NCBI RefSeq assembly: GCF_907164845.1
Contig: NZ_OU015430.1
Span: forward strand, 496,001 to 560,000
Source of the DNA: Lysobacter luteus
GTDB lineage: Bacteria; Pseudomonadota; Gammaproteobacteria; Xanthomonadales; Xanthomonadaceae
Length of the DNA stretch: 64,000 bases
Reading direction: 5' to 3'
Positions within the stretch are counted from its first letter, which is position 1; every line of letters begins with the position of its first letter. Below the pieces are notes generated by a model that saw only the letters and a program-made list of their open reading frames with translations, ran no database searches and was not told the DNA's origin. The position numbers were made by a program, and so were the translations under genes. Positions 9,081 through 17,307 of the stretch are shown piece by piece.

Positions 9081-9380
9081 ATGAGCGCGATTACCCCGCT
9101 GACGATCCAGGTCCACCCCTTCGATGCCCGCGGCATCGGCAAGCGCTTCCGCCACGCCGCCATCTTCGGCGCGCTCGAGGCGCTGCGTCCCGGCGAGGCG
9201 ATGCGCTTCGTCAACGACCACGACCCGCTTCCGCTGCTGGGCCAGCTGCGCGAGCGCTACGGCGACCAGGTCTCGATCGAGTACCGCCAGCGCGAGCCGG
9301 GCGCCATCGTGATCGATTTCGCGGTGACCGGCGTCGCCGGCGACGAAGGCGGTTGCGGTTGCGGTAGCGGCGGCTGCTGA
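9081..9380 (+). CDS. DUF2249 protein with Cys-Gly-rich tail
   Basis: 99 residues. The core matches the DUF2249 fold (TusA/SirA-like): QVHPFDARGIGKRFRHAAIF, ALRPGEAMRFVNDHDPLPLL and YRQREPGAIVIDF. DUF2249 genes commonly sit in denitrification clusters; their biochemical role is not established. Unusually, the protein ends in GGCGCGSGGC, three cysteines in eight residues, which could bind a metal. It has its own Anr-type promoter and a 9-bp perfect hairpin 21 bp after its stop. Confidence 0.82.
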   Translation: MSAITPLTIQVHPFDARGIGKRFRHAAIFGALEALRPGEAMRFVNDHDPLPLLGQLRERYGDQVSIEYRQREPGAIVIDFAVTGVAGDEGGCGCGSGGC

Positions 9381-9400
9381 GTCCCGTGCGGTAACGGCAT

Positions 9401-9422
9401 CCGGACGACGCCTGTCGTCCGG
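9401..9422. terminator. Perfect 9-bp hairpin between convergent genes
   Basis: CCGGACGAC-gcct-GTCGTCCGG lies between the convergent DUF2249 and ubiV stops. There is no U-tract on either side, so it is terminator-like rather than a classical intrinsic terminator. Confidence 0.5.
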
Positions 9423-9426
9423 GTGC

Positions 9427-10317
9427 TCAGGCGGGCATGGCCTGCGGCTCGACCGGGCGCATGCCGGGTTCGCCGTGCCAATAGCCGTTGCGGGCGCCCA
9501 TGCGCGGCGGCGGTGTCATCGACTGGCGTGCCAGGTCGAAGTGTTCGACCACCTCGCGGCAACCCCGGGCCTGCGGGTAGATCCTCAGCAGGTCGACCCC
9601 GAGCGCCCGCAGCGACGGCAGTTCCGGACCGAGATCGGTCACTTCCTCGCCCTGCACCTGGATGCCATTGATGCGCAGGAACGGCCGCCCCTCGCGCGTC
9701 GCCAGCGGCATGCCGTCGGGATAGTCGATGCAGCGGAAACCGCACTGGTCCTTGGGTACGTCCAGTGCGCGCGCGGTGAAGCAGCGGGCCGACAGCGCCA
9801 GCGGCAACCGGCCCCAGGCGATCACCTCCAGCTCGGGCATCGCGTGGCCGGCCGCCAGCATCGCCTCGCGCAGTTCCCGCACCAGCACCTCGCCCTGTTC
9901 CACGCCCGGCACCCAGCGGCGAAGGCCGTCCTCGACCAGCATCGCCATCGCCTCGTGGTTGTAGACGTTGAGCGTCGGCCCGGCGACGAACGGCAACCCC
10001 GCCTGGCGGCACAACTGCACCGCCGACAAATCGTTGGCCTCGATCCAGCAGCCGCCCTCTTCGACCAGGCGGGCGAGCACGCCGAGTTCGGATTCGGCCT
10101 CGATCAATGCCAGGCTCGACAGCACCACCTGCTTGCCGCCGGCGACGAGCTCGCGGCCCAACTCGATCCAGTCACGAGTGCCCAGCTCGCGGCGCTTGCT
10201 GCACACCGTCTCGCCCAGGTAGACCACGTCCAGCGGCCATTCCACGGCTTCGCGGTAGAACGCGTAGGTCTGTTCGCGCGGCCAGAAATACTGCAGGGGG
10301 CCAAGGCTGAGCTTCAT
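9427..10317 (-). CDS. ubiV: UbiV, oxygen-independent ubiquinone hydroxylation (peptidase U32 family)
   Basis: 296 residues (E. coli UbiV is 292). UbiU and UbiV form a [4Fe-4S] heterodimer that hydroxylates the ubiquinone ring without oxygen. The four cluster cysteines are visible: GETVCSKRREL near residue 39, then SARCFTAR, KDQCGF and RCIDYP. The U32 fold is otherwise typical (KLSLGPLQYFWPREQTYAFY at the start, IEANDLSAVQL). The gene lies 10 bp behind ubiU in one operon. With UbiT at 3.4 kb the anaerobic trio is complete. Confidence 0.93.
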   Translation of the reverse strand: MKLSLGPLQYFWPREQTYAFYREAVEWPLDVVYLGETVCSKRRELGTRDWIELGRELVAGGKQVVLSSLALIEAESELGVLARLVEEGGCWIEANDLSAVQLCRQAGLPFVAGPTLNVYNHEAMAMLVEDGLRRWVPGVEQGEVLVRELREAMLAAGHAMPELEVIAWGRLPLALSARCFTARALDVPKDQCGFRCIDYPDGMPLATREGRPFLRINGIQVQGEEVTDLGPELPSLRALGVDLLRIYPQARGCREVVEHFDLARQSMTPPPRMGARNGYWHGEPGMRPVEPQAMPA

Positions 10318-10327
10318 CGATGCGTCC

Positions 10328-11326
10328 TCAATGCCAGGCACGGTGGTAGGGGCCAAGCGTGGTCTGGTGCCCTTCGGCGTGCGCCGACAGGTTTTCCTGC
10401 CAGTCCGCGCGCACATGCCAGTCGCCTGCCTCACGGCGGTAGCGGTCGATCGCCGTGCGCCAGGTGCGCGTAACCGACGACACGTAGGCGACGCCGCGCT
10501 GCCGGCCTTCGATCTTCAGCGCCACCACCCCGGCCTGCGCCAATCGCGGCAGCAGTTCGAGGGTGTTGAGGCTGGTCGGCTCCTCCAGCGCGTGGAACGT
10601 CTCCCCGCCGACCTCGAAGCGGCCCTTGCAGACGGTGGGGTAACCCGCCGGCTCGTCGGGCTGGAAGCGGTCGATCAGCACCTCGTTGAGGCGGGCGGTC
10701 CGGCTGCCGTCGTCGAACTCGTCCCAGCGCACGAACTTCGCCGGGGAGCAGACGCCATGGCGGTTGGGCGATGCGCCGGTGACGTAGCTCGACAGCTGGC
10801 AGCGGCCTTCGACCATGATGCACAGGCTGCCGAAGGCGAAGACTTCGATCGCGACCGGCGACTTGTCGCACAGTCGCTCGACCTGCTGGATCGACAGCAC
10901 CCGCGGCAGCACCGCTCTGGCGATACCGAAACGTTCGTAGGCGAACTGCAGCGCAGGGGCGGTGGTTGCCGAACCCTGCACCGACAGGTGCCGCGGCAGT
11001 GCCGGGTAGCGGCGCGCGGCGTAGGCCAGCACCGCCATCTCGGCCGCGATGATCGCGTCGCAGCCCAACTCCGCGGCCTTGTCGATCGCGGCGTGCCACT
11101 GGGCCAGCCGCGCGCTGTCAGGGTAGGTGTTGAGCGCGAGGTAGACCTTGGCGCCCTTGGCATGCGCGTAGCGGATGCCCGCGCGCAGTTCGTCGTCGCT
11201 GAAATTCAGCCCCGGGAAAGCACGCGCATTGGTCTGGTCGCGGAAGCCGGCGTAGACCGCGTCGGCGCCGGCGTCGACCGCCGCCTGCAGGGCCGGCAGG
11301 TTGCCGGCGGGACAGACCAGTTGCAT
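10328..11326 (-). CDS. ubiU: UbiU, oxygen-independent ubiquinone hydroxylation (peptidase U32 family)
   Basis: 332 residues (E. coli UbiU is 331). It starts MQLVCPAGNLPALQAAVDAG after an AGGAG ribosome site. The U32 signature region has the cluster cysteines in FGSLCIMVEGRCQLSSYVTG, RHGVCSPAK and TVCKGRFEV; KIEGRQRGVAYV follows. It partners UbiV. It is the first gene of ubiUV, read from an Anr-type box centred at 11386.5 that also faces the divergent dnrO-like gene. Confidence 0.94.
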   Translation of the reverse strand: MQLVCPAGNLPALQAAVDAGADAVYAGFRDQTNARAFPGLNFSDDELRAGIRYAHAKGAKVYLALNTYPDSARLAQWHAAIDKAAELGCDAIIAAEMAVLAYAARRYPALPRHLSVQGSATTAPALQFAYERFGIARAVLPRVLSIQQVERLCDKSPVAIEVFAFGSLCIMVEGRCQLSSYVTGASPNRHGVCSPAKFVRWDEFDDGSRTARLNEVLIDRFQPDEPAGYPTVCKGRFEVGGETFHALEEPTSLNTLELLPRLAQAGVVALKIEGRQRGVAYVSSVTRTWRTAIDRYRREAGDWHVRADWQENLSAHAEGHQTTLGPYHRAWH

Positions 11327-11351
11327 GGGCCACTCCTGAACGGGGAGCCGC

Positions 11352-11421
11352 ATCGTCACCGGCGGGCGCGGCGCGGTCGTTGACCTGGATCAGGTCCGCG
11401 CCTACCCATCGCGGCTAGCAT
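11352..11421. promoter_or_regulatory. Bidirectional Anr-type promoter between ubiU and dnrO-like gene
   Basis: One box, TTGACCTGGATCAG (11380-11393), has a -10 hexamer 29.5 bp away on each side: GACGAT for ubiU (11357..11352, minus) and TAGCAT for the dnrO-like gene (11416-11421). Predicted starts are 11345 (19-base leader) and 11428 (47-base leader). One dimer would contact polymerase in both directions. Confidence 0.7.
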
Positions 11422-11474
11422 CGTGGCAACGGCCGCGGCGTCCCGCCGCGCGCGCTGCATCGAGGAACCACGCC

Positions 11475-12014
11475 ATGTCCCGATTGACCGCCCTGCTCGT
11501 TGTTCCGCTGCTCGCGTTCGCCCACCCGGCGGTTGCCGGCCACACCCCGATCGACCACGGTGATGCCGGCCGCAAGGTGGCGCACGCCCAGGTCGACGAG
11601 CACGATGCACACGCCGCGCACGCCGCCCACCCGGCCGCCGCCGCGGACATCGCCGCCGACCACCAGCGCTGGGAGCCTGACGCGCCACTGCGTGAGGGCA
11701 TGCAGCGCATGCGCACCGCGGTGGACGCGCTGTCGCACGGCGAGCACGGCCACCTCGACCCGGCCCAGGTGCAGCGGCTGGCAAAGAACGTCGAGGACGC
11801 CGCCGGCTACATGTTCCAGAACTGCACGCTCGCGCCCGAACCCGACGCGGCCCTGCACGGCGTGCTGGCGCGCCTGCTCGGCGGCGCACGCGCGCTGGCG
11901 GCCGACCCGGCCGACACCGGCCCGGTGACCGGCATGCGCGAGGCGCTGGCCGACTATCCCCGCCTGTTCGACGATCCCGAGTTCGCGGAGCCCGCGCTCG
12001 ACGCGGGCGGCTGA
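11475..12014 (+). CDS. DnrO-like exported His-rich protein
   Basis: 179 residues with a signal peptide ([21 protein letters not shown]). A His/Ala/Asp-rich segment (about residues 22-58) could bind metal. The conserved part has [49 protein letters not shown] and a terminal YPRLFDDP. I recognise this as the pattern of DnrO-type proteins found beside denitrification genes; their function is unknown to me. Expression is predicted from the box shared with ubiU. Its last 61 bp overlap the 3' end of convergent ubiD. Confidence 0.75.
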   Translation: MSRLTALLVVPLLAFAHPAVAGHTPIDHGDAGRKVAHAQVDEHDAHAAHAAHPAAAADIAADHQRWEPDAPLREGMQRMRTAVDALSHGEHGHLDPAQVQRLAKNVEDAAGYMFQNCTLAPEPDAALHGVLARLLGGARALAADPADTGPVTGMREALADYPRLFDDPEFAEPALDAGG

Positions 12015-13474
12015 GCCAGCGCCGACCACAGCGCATCGACGCGGCGTTCGACCGCCGGGTCGGGGACGATCGGCCGGCTCCAGGTGCGCGTGGTCTCGCC
12101 CGGCCATTTGTTGGTCGCGTCCATCCCGAGCTTGGAGCCCAGGCCGGCTACCGGCGTGGCGAAATCGAGGTAGTCGATCGGCGTGTTCTCCACCAGCATG
12201 GTGTCGCGCGCCGGATCGACGCGGGTCGAGATCGCCCACACCACTTGTGACCAGTCGCGTGCGTCGATGTCCTCGTCGACCACGATCACGAACTTGGTGT
12301 AGGTGAACTGCCGCAGGTAGGACCACACGCCCATCATCATCCGGCGGGCGTGGCCGGGGTATTGCTTGCGGATCGACACCACCGCGATGCGGTAGGAGCA
12401 GGCTTCGGGCGGCAGGTAGAAGTCCACGATCTCCGGGAACACCTTGCGCAGCAGCGGCACGAAGATGTCGTTGAGCGCCATGGCCAGCACCGATGGCTCG
12501 TCGAACGGCGCACGCCCCATGTAACTGCCCTGGTAGATCGCCCCGCGCCGCAGGTGCATGCGCTCGATGGTCAGCACCGGGAAATGGTCGGCCGCGTTGT
12601 AGTAGCCGGTGTGGTCGCCGAACGGACCTTCCAGCGCGGTGTCGCCGGGATGGATCACGCCCTCGATCAGGATCTCCGAACCGACGGGTGCATCCAGCCC
12701 GGTGCGTTCGCTGTGCCAGACGCGGGTCCGCTCACCACGCAGCAGGCCGGCGAACTCGAACTCCGACAGCGTGTCCGGCACCGGCGCGACCGCGGCGAGG
12801 GTGGTGGCGGGGTCGACCCCGATCGCCACCAGCACCGGGAACGGCCGGTCCGGGTGCGCGGCACGGAAGTCGACATGGTCGAGCGCGCCCCCGCGATGCG
12901 GCAGCCAGCGCATGATCACCCGGTCGCGGCCAATCACCTGCATCCGGTAGATGCCGATGTTCTGCCTCGGCTTGCGCGTGCCGCGGGTGATCACCAGCCC
13001 CAGCGTGATCAGCCTTCCGGCATCGCCGGGCCAGCAGCGCTGTATCGGCAGTCGCGCCAGGTCGATGTCGTCGCCGGCCAGCACCTCGTCGGAGAAGGCC
13101 GCGACCGGCTCGCGCCGCGGCGCGACGTGCGCCAGCTGGGCAAGCTCGGGCCAACTCGACAGCGCCTGGCGCAGGCTCGAGGGCCAACGCGGTTCCCGGA
13201 TGGCGGCGAGCAGTTCACCCAGCTCCCGCAGGCTGGCCAGCGGTCGCCCCGCGAGCGCCGCCTCGATCCGGTCGCGATGGCCGAACAGGTTGCCCAACAG
13301 CGGGTGGTCACTGCCGACCGGGTGTTCCATCAGCAGCGCCGGTCCGCCCTCACGCAACGCGCGCAGGCACAGCGCGGTCGATTCGAGGTCGGGGTCGACC
13401 GGCGCGGCGACGCGCGCCAGCTGGCCGCCGCGCTCGAGGCGGGACAGGAACGCGCGGAGGTCGTGGTCGGCCAT
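11954..13474 (-). CDS. ubiD: UbiD family 3-polyprenyl-4-hydroxybenzoate decarboxylase
   Basis: 506 residues from ATG 13474; an in-frame start at 13543 would add 23 that do not resemble the family. It uses prenylated FMN (made by UbiX, not here) to decarboxylate the ubiquinone precursor. Typical segments: [63 protein letters not shown] with the conserved Glu-Gly, and [17 protein letters not shown] [14 protein letters not shown]. It is a common step of aerobic and anaerobic ubiquinone synthesis. It lies tail to tail with, and overlaps, the dnrO-like gene. Confidence 0.93.
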   Translation of the reverse strand: MADHDLRAFLSRLERGGQLARVAAPVDPDLESTALCLRALREGGPALLMEHPVGSDHPLLGNLFGHRDRIEAALAGRPLASLRELGELLAAIREPRWPSSLRQALSSWPELAQLAHVAPRREPVAAFSDEVLAGDDIDLARLPIQRCWPGDAGRLITLGLVITRGTRKPRQNIGIYRMQVIGRDRVIMRWLPHRGGALDHVDFRAAHPDRPFPVLVAIGVDPATTLAAVAPVPDTLSEFEFAGLLRGERTRVWHSERTGLDAPVGSEILIEGVIHPGDTALEGPFGDHTGYYNAADHFPVLTIERMHLRRGAIYQGSYMGRAPFDEPSVLAMALNDIFVPLLRKVFPEIVDFYLPPEACSYRIAVVSIRKQYPGHARRMMMGVWSYLRQFTYTKFVIVVDEDIDARDWSQVVWAISTRVDPARDTMLVENTPIDYLDFATPVAGLGSKLGMDATNKWPGETTRTWSRPIVPDPAVERRVDALWSALAQPPASSAGSANSGSSNRRG

Positions 13475-13580
13475 CGGGGTATCGCGCTGGGGAGACGCGA
13501 CAGCATCCTGCCCGCGAGGCAACAAGGCCCTGATGTCGGTCAAGCGTCACCACGGCAGCCGTTCGATCCCCATGGTTTCC

Positions 13581-13846
13581 GTAGGAGCGACGTAAGTCGC
13601 GACCACGCAGTCGTCGCACGAGGCGATGCACGCTGGCTGCGGTGGCGCTCGGTGGCGCCCGCTCCGATAGGACACCGAAAAGTGGTCGTTGCGAGGGTTC
13701 GACTTGTTTGCGCGGTCGCGACTTACGTCGCTCCTACGGATCGCTGGAGCCCCGCGCCATCCCGCGGCCTGTAGGAGCGGCTTCAGCCGCGATCCGGAGT
13801 TGGCGCGGGCGAGATGGCCACCGGTCGCGGCTGAAGCCGCTCCTAC
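13581..13846. repeat. Four REP palindromes in two inverted pairs
   Basis: This fills most of the 391-bp gap between the ubiD start and the cysteine-lyase stop. Units lie at 13581-13603 and 13715-13737 (GTAGGAGCGACGTAAGTCGC and inverse), then 13771-13793 and 13824-13846 (GTAGGAGCGGCTTCAGCCGC and inverse). Two sequence families are present, each as a facing pair. No gene or promoter motif stands out between them. Confidence 0.88.
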
Positions 13847-13865
13847 AAGAACCTGTTGCGCGGGA

Positions 13866-14945
13866 TCAGGCGTACGGGTGCCACTCGCCACTGGCCAGCG
13901 TCGCGCGGAGGGCGGCTTCGGCGGGAACGGGGTCGATCCCGCTGCGGGCCAGCCATTGCGGGTCGTAGAGGGTGCGGTCGTAGCGCTCGCCGGGGTCGCA
14001 CAGCAGGCTGACGATGCTGCCCCTCTGGCCGGCCTCGCGCATGCGTGCCGCCAGTTGCAGGCAGGCGACCAGGTTGGTCCCCGAGGAGCCGCCGTAGCGG
14101 CGGCCGAGCTGCTCTTCCAGCAGCCGCATCGCGGCGACCGAGGCGCTGTCGGGCACTTCGATCACCTCGTCGACGACTTCGAACACGAAGCCCGGTTCGA
14201 CCCGCGCGCGGCCGATGCCCTCGATCACGGTGGAGTGGTCGGCGACGGCGGTGCGATCACGGCTGCGCCAGCCCGAGGCGAACGCGCTGCCGAGCGGGTC
14301 GGCCACGCACAGCCGTGTGTGCAGTCCGCGGTACCGCAAATAGCGGCCGATCGTGGCCGAGGTTCCGCCGGTGCCGGCCCCGCACACCACCCACGCCGGT
14401 TCCGGGTGGGGCTCGCCGGCCAGCTGGCCGATGATCGACTCGGCGATGTTGTTGTTGCCGCGCCAGTCGGTCGCGCGCTCGGCCAGGCCGAACTGGTCGA
14501 GATGGCAGGCGCCCTGCGCGGCGTGCCAGGCGGCCCGCTCGTAGACCTGCGACGGCTCGTCGACGAGATCGCAGCGGCCACCGAGCGCCTGCACGTCTGC
14601 GATCTTGCGCGGCGCGGTGCATGCCGGCATCACCGCGGTGAACTCGAGCCCGAGGAGGCGCGCAAACCAGGCTTCCGATATCGCGGTGCTGCCGGACGAC
14701 GCGTCGACCACCGCCTGGCCCGGACGCAAGCGGCCGTTGCACAGCGCGTAAAGGTACAGCGATCGCGCCAGCCGGTGCTTCAGGCTGCCGGTCGGGTGGG
14801 CGGCTTCGTCCTTGAAGTAGAAGTCGATCCCGGGGAATCCGTCGAACTCGAGCCGCAGCAGGTGGGTATCCGCCGAACGCGCGGCTTCGCGCCGCAGCTT
14901 GGCAAGCGCCTCGTTGGTCCAGTCGCGCAGGTCGATCGTGCTCAT
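13866..14945 (-). CDS. PLP-dependent cysteine synthase-family lyase, Cds1-like
   Basis: 359 residues, fold-type II PLP enzyme. FKDEAAHPTGSLKHRLARSL carries the PLP lysine in the TGSLKHR form characteristic of the Cds1 cysteine desulfhydrase group, and VDASSGSTAISEAW is the substrate/phosphate loop; CGAGTGGTSATIGRYLR binds the cofactor phosphate. Cds1 enzymes release H2S, pyruvate and ammonia from L-cysteine. The start overlaps the decarboxylase stop by 4 bp, making it the last gene of the nnrS-sirB2-decarboxylase operon. A synthase rather than desulfhydrase role is possible. Confidence 0.83.
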   Translation of the reverse strand: MSTIDLRDWTNEALAKLRREAARSADTHLLRLEFDGFPGIDFYFKDEAAHPTGSLKHRLARSLYLYALCNGRLRPGQAVVDASSGSTAISEAWFARLLGLEFTAVMPACTAPRKIADVQALGGRCDLVDEPSQVYERAAWHAAQGACHLDQFGLAERATDWRGNNNIAESIIGQLAGEPHPEPAWVVCGAGTGGTSATIGRYLRYRGLHTRLCVADPLGSAFASGWRSRDRTAVADHSTVIEGIGRARVEPGFVFEVVDEVIEVPDSASVAAMRLLEEQLGRRYGGSSGTNLVACLQLAARMREAGQRGSIVSLLCDPGERYDRTLYDPQWLARSGIDPVPAEAALRATLASGEWHPYA

Positions 14946-16900
14946 GAGGCCAGCAGCGCGTCGATGCGTCGGCCCAGGTGGTCCAGGTAGCGCTCGATGT
15001 AGCTGATGCCGTTGGTGTGGTCGATCAGGTACGGATTCATCAGGGTGTGGCGCAGGATCACCAGCTTGTCGTTGTCGTCGCCGTCGGCGTCGAGCGTGGC
15101 TGGATCGATGCCGATCGAGGCGAGGATGCGGGCCATCTCCACCTCGCCGACGGCCTCGGGCCGCAGCGTCGTCATCGAGCCGAAGAACTGCTTGAGCTGG
15201 AGTGGCTGGCGCGGGTCGGCACGCAGTTCATCGTGCAGGCGCCGCACGAAAGCGTTGGCCGTGCCCAGGTCGGTGTTGCCGGCCGGGTTTATCGCCAGGC
15301 ATACCAGGTTGCTGTCGGGAGCGAACGGCACCGACACCCGGGCGACGCCCTCCAGCGCCGCGGCCAGCCGCTCGCTGCCGGCGTGGAACGCTTCGGCCGC
15401 GAGCACGGTCTGTCGCGGCAACCGCCCGAAGTGGGCGTGGTCGAGCGGCAGCACCTTGTGGGTCACGTACACCGCGGCGGCGGCGGCGCCGGACTTGGAG
15501 CCTTCGGGCACGAACTGGCCGAGCCGGCGATAGCGGGCGTGGTAGTCGTCGTCGCGAGTGTCGTGGAAGACGTAGTCGGCAGCCTCGGCCAGCAGCGCGA
15601 CCGCGCGGTGGTCGCGGCAGATGAACGCACCGGCGCCATAGGGCAGGTAGCCCAGCTTGTGCGGATCGACGGTGACCGAGTCGGTCCGGCCGAGTGCGGC
15701 GAACGCGGCGTGCACCTCCGGCAGCGGGAAGCGGGCGAAGCCTTCGCCGACCTCTTCGATCGTGCGCAGGCTGCCGTCCTCGTTGCGGAACAGGGTGGCG
15801 AGGTAGCCGCCCCACGCGCCGTCGACGTGCACGCTGAAACCCATCCCCTTTGCCGTCCACCGTTCGCGCGCGTCGACGACCGCATCGACCGGGTCCACCG
15901 TGCCGTATTCGGTGGTGCCCAGCACGGCGACGGCCAGCAGCACCGGTTGCCGCTCGCGCTCGAACCGCGCCAGCACATCCTCCAGTGCCCCGGCGTCCAG
16001 CCGCATGCCGCGCTCGGGCAGCAGCTCGAGCTGGTTGCGCCCCAGACCGAGCAGCTTCAGGCCCTTGCTCCACGAGTAGTGCGCCGTGATCGGTGCCAGC
16101 ACCTTGGGCACCTTGAGCTCGGGGTGCCTGGCGAAGAAGTCGATCATCCCGAGGAACTCGAGGCGTTCCTTCTGCACCGCGCGCACCCAACGGCGCTGCT
16201 CGCGCGGCGGCTGCGCGGCCAGCCAGGCGTTCGCGCGTTCGAGCAGCGCGATGCCCGCATCGGGACCCAGGTTGAACGCGGACCAGTCGTCATCGGGCAC
16301 GCCGATGTCGGGCACGCCCGCGGCCCGCAACGCCACCGGGAACGCCTTGAGTGCCAGCGCCAGCCGCAGCGCCTGGTAGTTGGCGACGGTGCCACCGGAA
16401 GTCAGGTGGCCGAAAGCGCAGTCCGGCCGCGCCGGATCATCGGGATAGCCGAGCATCCGCGCCAGCTGCAGCCCGGCCTTGACCTCCAGGTCGATGGTGA
16501 CGGGCGCCGCATCCTCGCTGACGTTGTTGGGGTTGTACGGCAATGTCAGGATCTGCGCGGCCAGGCCCGGCAACAGCAGGTCGGAAGCCATGTGGCCGAT
16601 GTAGCGCGGGCTGTGGAACGGCACCGAGCGCTTGAGCGCGGCCGACAGCTGGTGCAGTTCGCCACGCAGGCGCGCCTCCAGTGCCTGGTACTCGGGGTGC
16701 AGCGCGGCGTGGGTGGAGATGGCCGGGGGGTCCTCGGGGTGGAAGTTGCGGCGCCAGTAGACGTGGTCGCGCAGGAACTCTACGACGAGCTTTTCCAGCA
16801 GCGCGTCGTTCTCGCCGTAGGGACCCAGGAACAGCGCGTCCAGCCACGGCCGGTCGTCGGCGGTGCCGCTTGGCAGCGTGCCGTCAGGCGAGGAGGCCAT
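14942..16900 (-). CDS. Group II PLP-dependent amino acid decarboxylase, tyrosine decarboxylase-like
   Basis: 652 residues. SVTVDPHKLGYLPYGAGAF holds the PLP lysine, VHVDGAWGGY the PLP-stacking Asp-Ala segment, and GHLTSGGTVANYQALRLAL the phosphate loop. YNPNNVSEDAAPVTIDLEVK and ITAHYSWSKGLKLLGLG resemble the large enterococcal-type tyrosine decarboxylases (about 620 residues). The substrate cannot be read from sequence; an aromatic amino acid is the best guess. Its start is inside sirB2 (17-bp overlap) and its stop overlaps the Cds1-like gene, so it is cotranscribed with nnrS. Confidence 0.85.
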   Translation of the reverse strand: MASSPDGTLPSGTADDRPWLDALFLGPYGENDALLEKLVVEFLRDHVYWRRNFHPEDPPAISTHAALHPEYQALEARLRGELHQLSAALKRSVPFHSPRYIGHMASDLLLPGLAAQILTLPYNPNNVSEDAAPVTIDLEVKAGLQLARMLGYPDDPARPDCAFGHLTSGGTVANYQALRLALALKAFPVALRAAGVPDIGVPDDDWSAFNLGPDAGIALLERANAWLAAQPPREQRRWVRAVQKERLEFLGMIDFFARHPELKVPKVLAPITAHYSWSKGLKLLGLGRNQLELLPERGMRLDAGALEDVLARFERERQPVLLAVAVLGTTEYGTVDPVDAVVDARERWTAKGMGFSVHVDGAWGGYLATLFRNEDGSLRTIEEVGEGFARFPLPEVHAAFAALGRTDSVTVDPHKLGYLPYGAGAFICRDHRAVALLAEAADYVFHDTRDDDYHARYRRLGQFVPEGSKSGAAAAAVYVTHKVLPLDHAHFGRLPRQTVLAAEAFHAGSERLAAALEGVARVSVPFAPDSNLVCLAINPAGNTDLGTANAFVRRLHDELRADPRQPLQLKQFFGSMTTLRPEAVGEVEMARILASIGIDPATLDADGDDNDKLVILRHTLMNPYLIDHTNGISYIERYLDHLGRRIDALLAS

Positions 16901-17285
16901 ACAGGAACCCCAGTGGGTGGTGGGCGCGCGCGATCGAATAGACCAGCCCGAAGGTCGCCAGCGCGGCGACGTAGCACACCGCCCGGGTCATGCGTGTACG
17001 GGCGCGCTTGATCGCGAAAACGCCAAGCACGACGTAGGCCACGAGCAACACGATCTTGACCGTCAGCCAGCCGTTGGAGAACAGCGCGCCCGGCAGGATC
17101 GTCAGCAGCATCAGCGCCGCGGTCAGCAGCGAGGTGTCGATGGTGTAGCTGGTCCAGCGCACCACGGTCCAGTGCGGCCAGCGCATGTTGGCCAGCACGC
17201 CGGCGCCGCGCAGCGCGAACAGGCCGCCGCTGAGCAGTGCAAGGCCGATGTGGGCCGCCTTGATCTGGGGGTAGAACTCGATCAT
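16884..17285 (-). CDS. SirB2 family membrane protein
   Basis: 133 residues, four predicted helices. It begins MIEFYPQIKAAHIGLALLSG and has RGAGVLANMRWPHW and YTIDTSLLTAALMLL, the SirB2 pattern. A strong AAGGAAGG ribosome site precedes ATG 17285; an upstream ATG (17330) is less likely. SirB2-type proteins have no proven biochemical role but often accompany nnrS in nitric oxide regulons. It lies 22 bp behind nnrS in the same operon. Confidence 0.85.
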   Translation of the reverse strand: MIEFYPQIKAAHIGLALLSGGLFALRGAGVLANMRWPHWTVVRWTSYTIDTSLLTAALMLLTILPGALFSNGWLTVKIVLLVAYVVLGVFAIKRARTRMTRAVCYVAALATFGLVYSIARAHHPLGFLYGLLA

Positions 17286-17307
17286 TCGTAACCTTCCTTG
17301 TTGGGGG

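Noticed and set aside
13581..13846. CRISPR array
   Set aside because: The repeated units alternate orientation and spacing is irregular; they are REP palindromes, and no cas gene is present.
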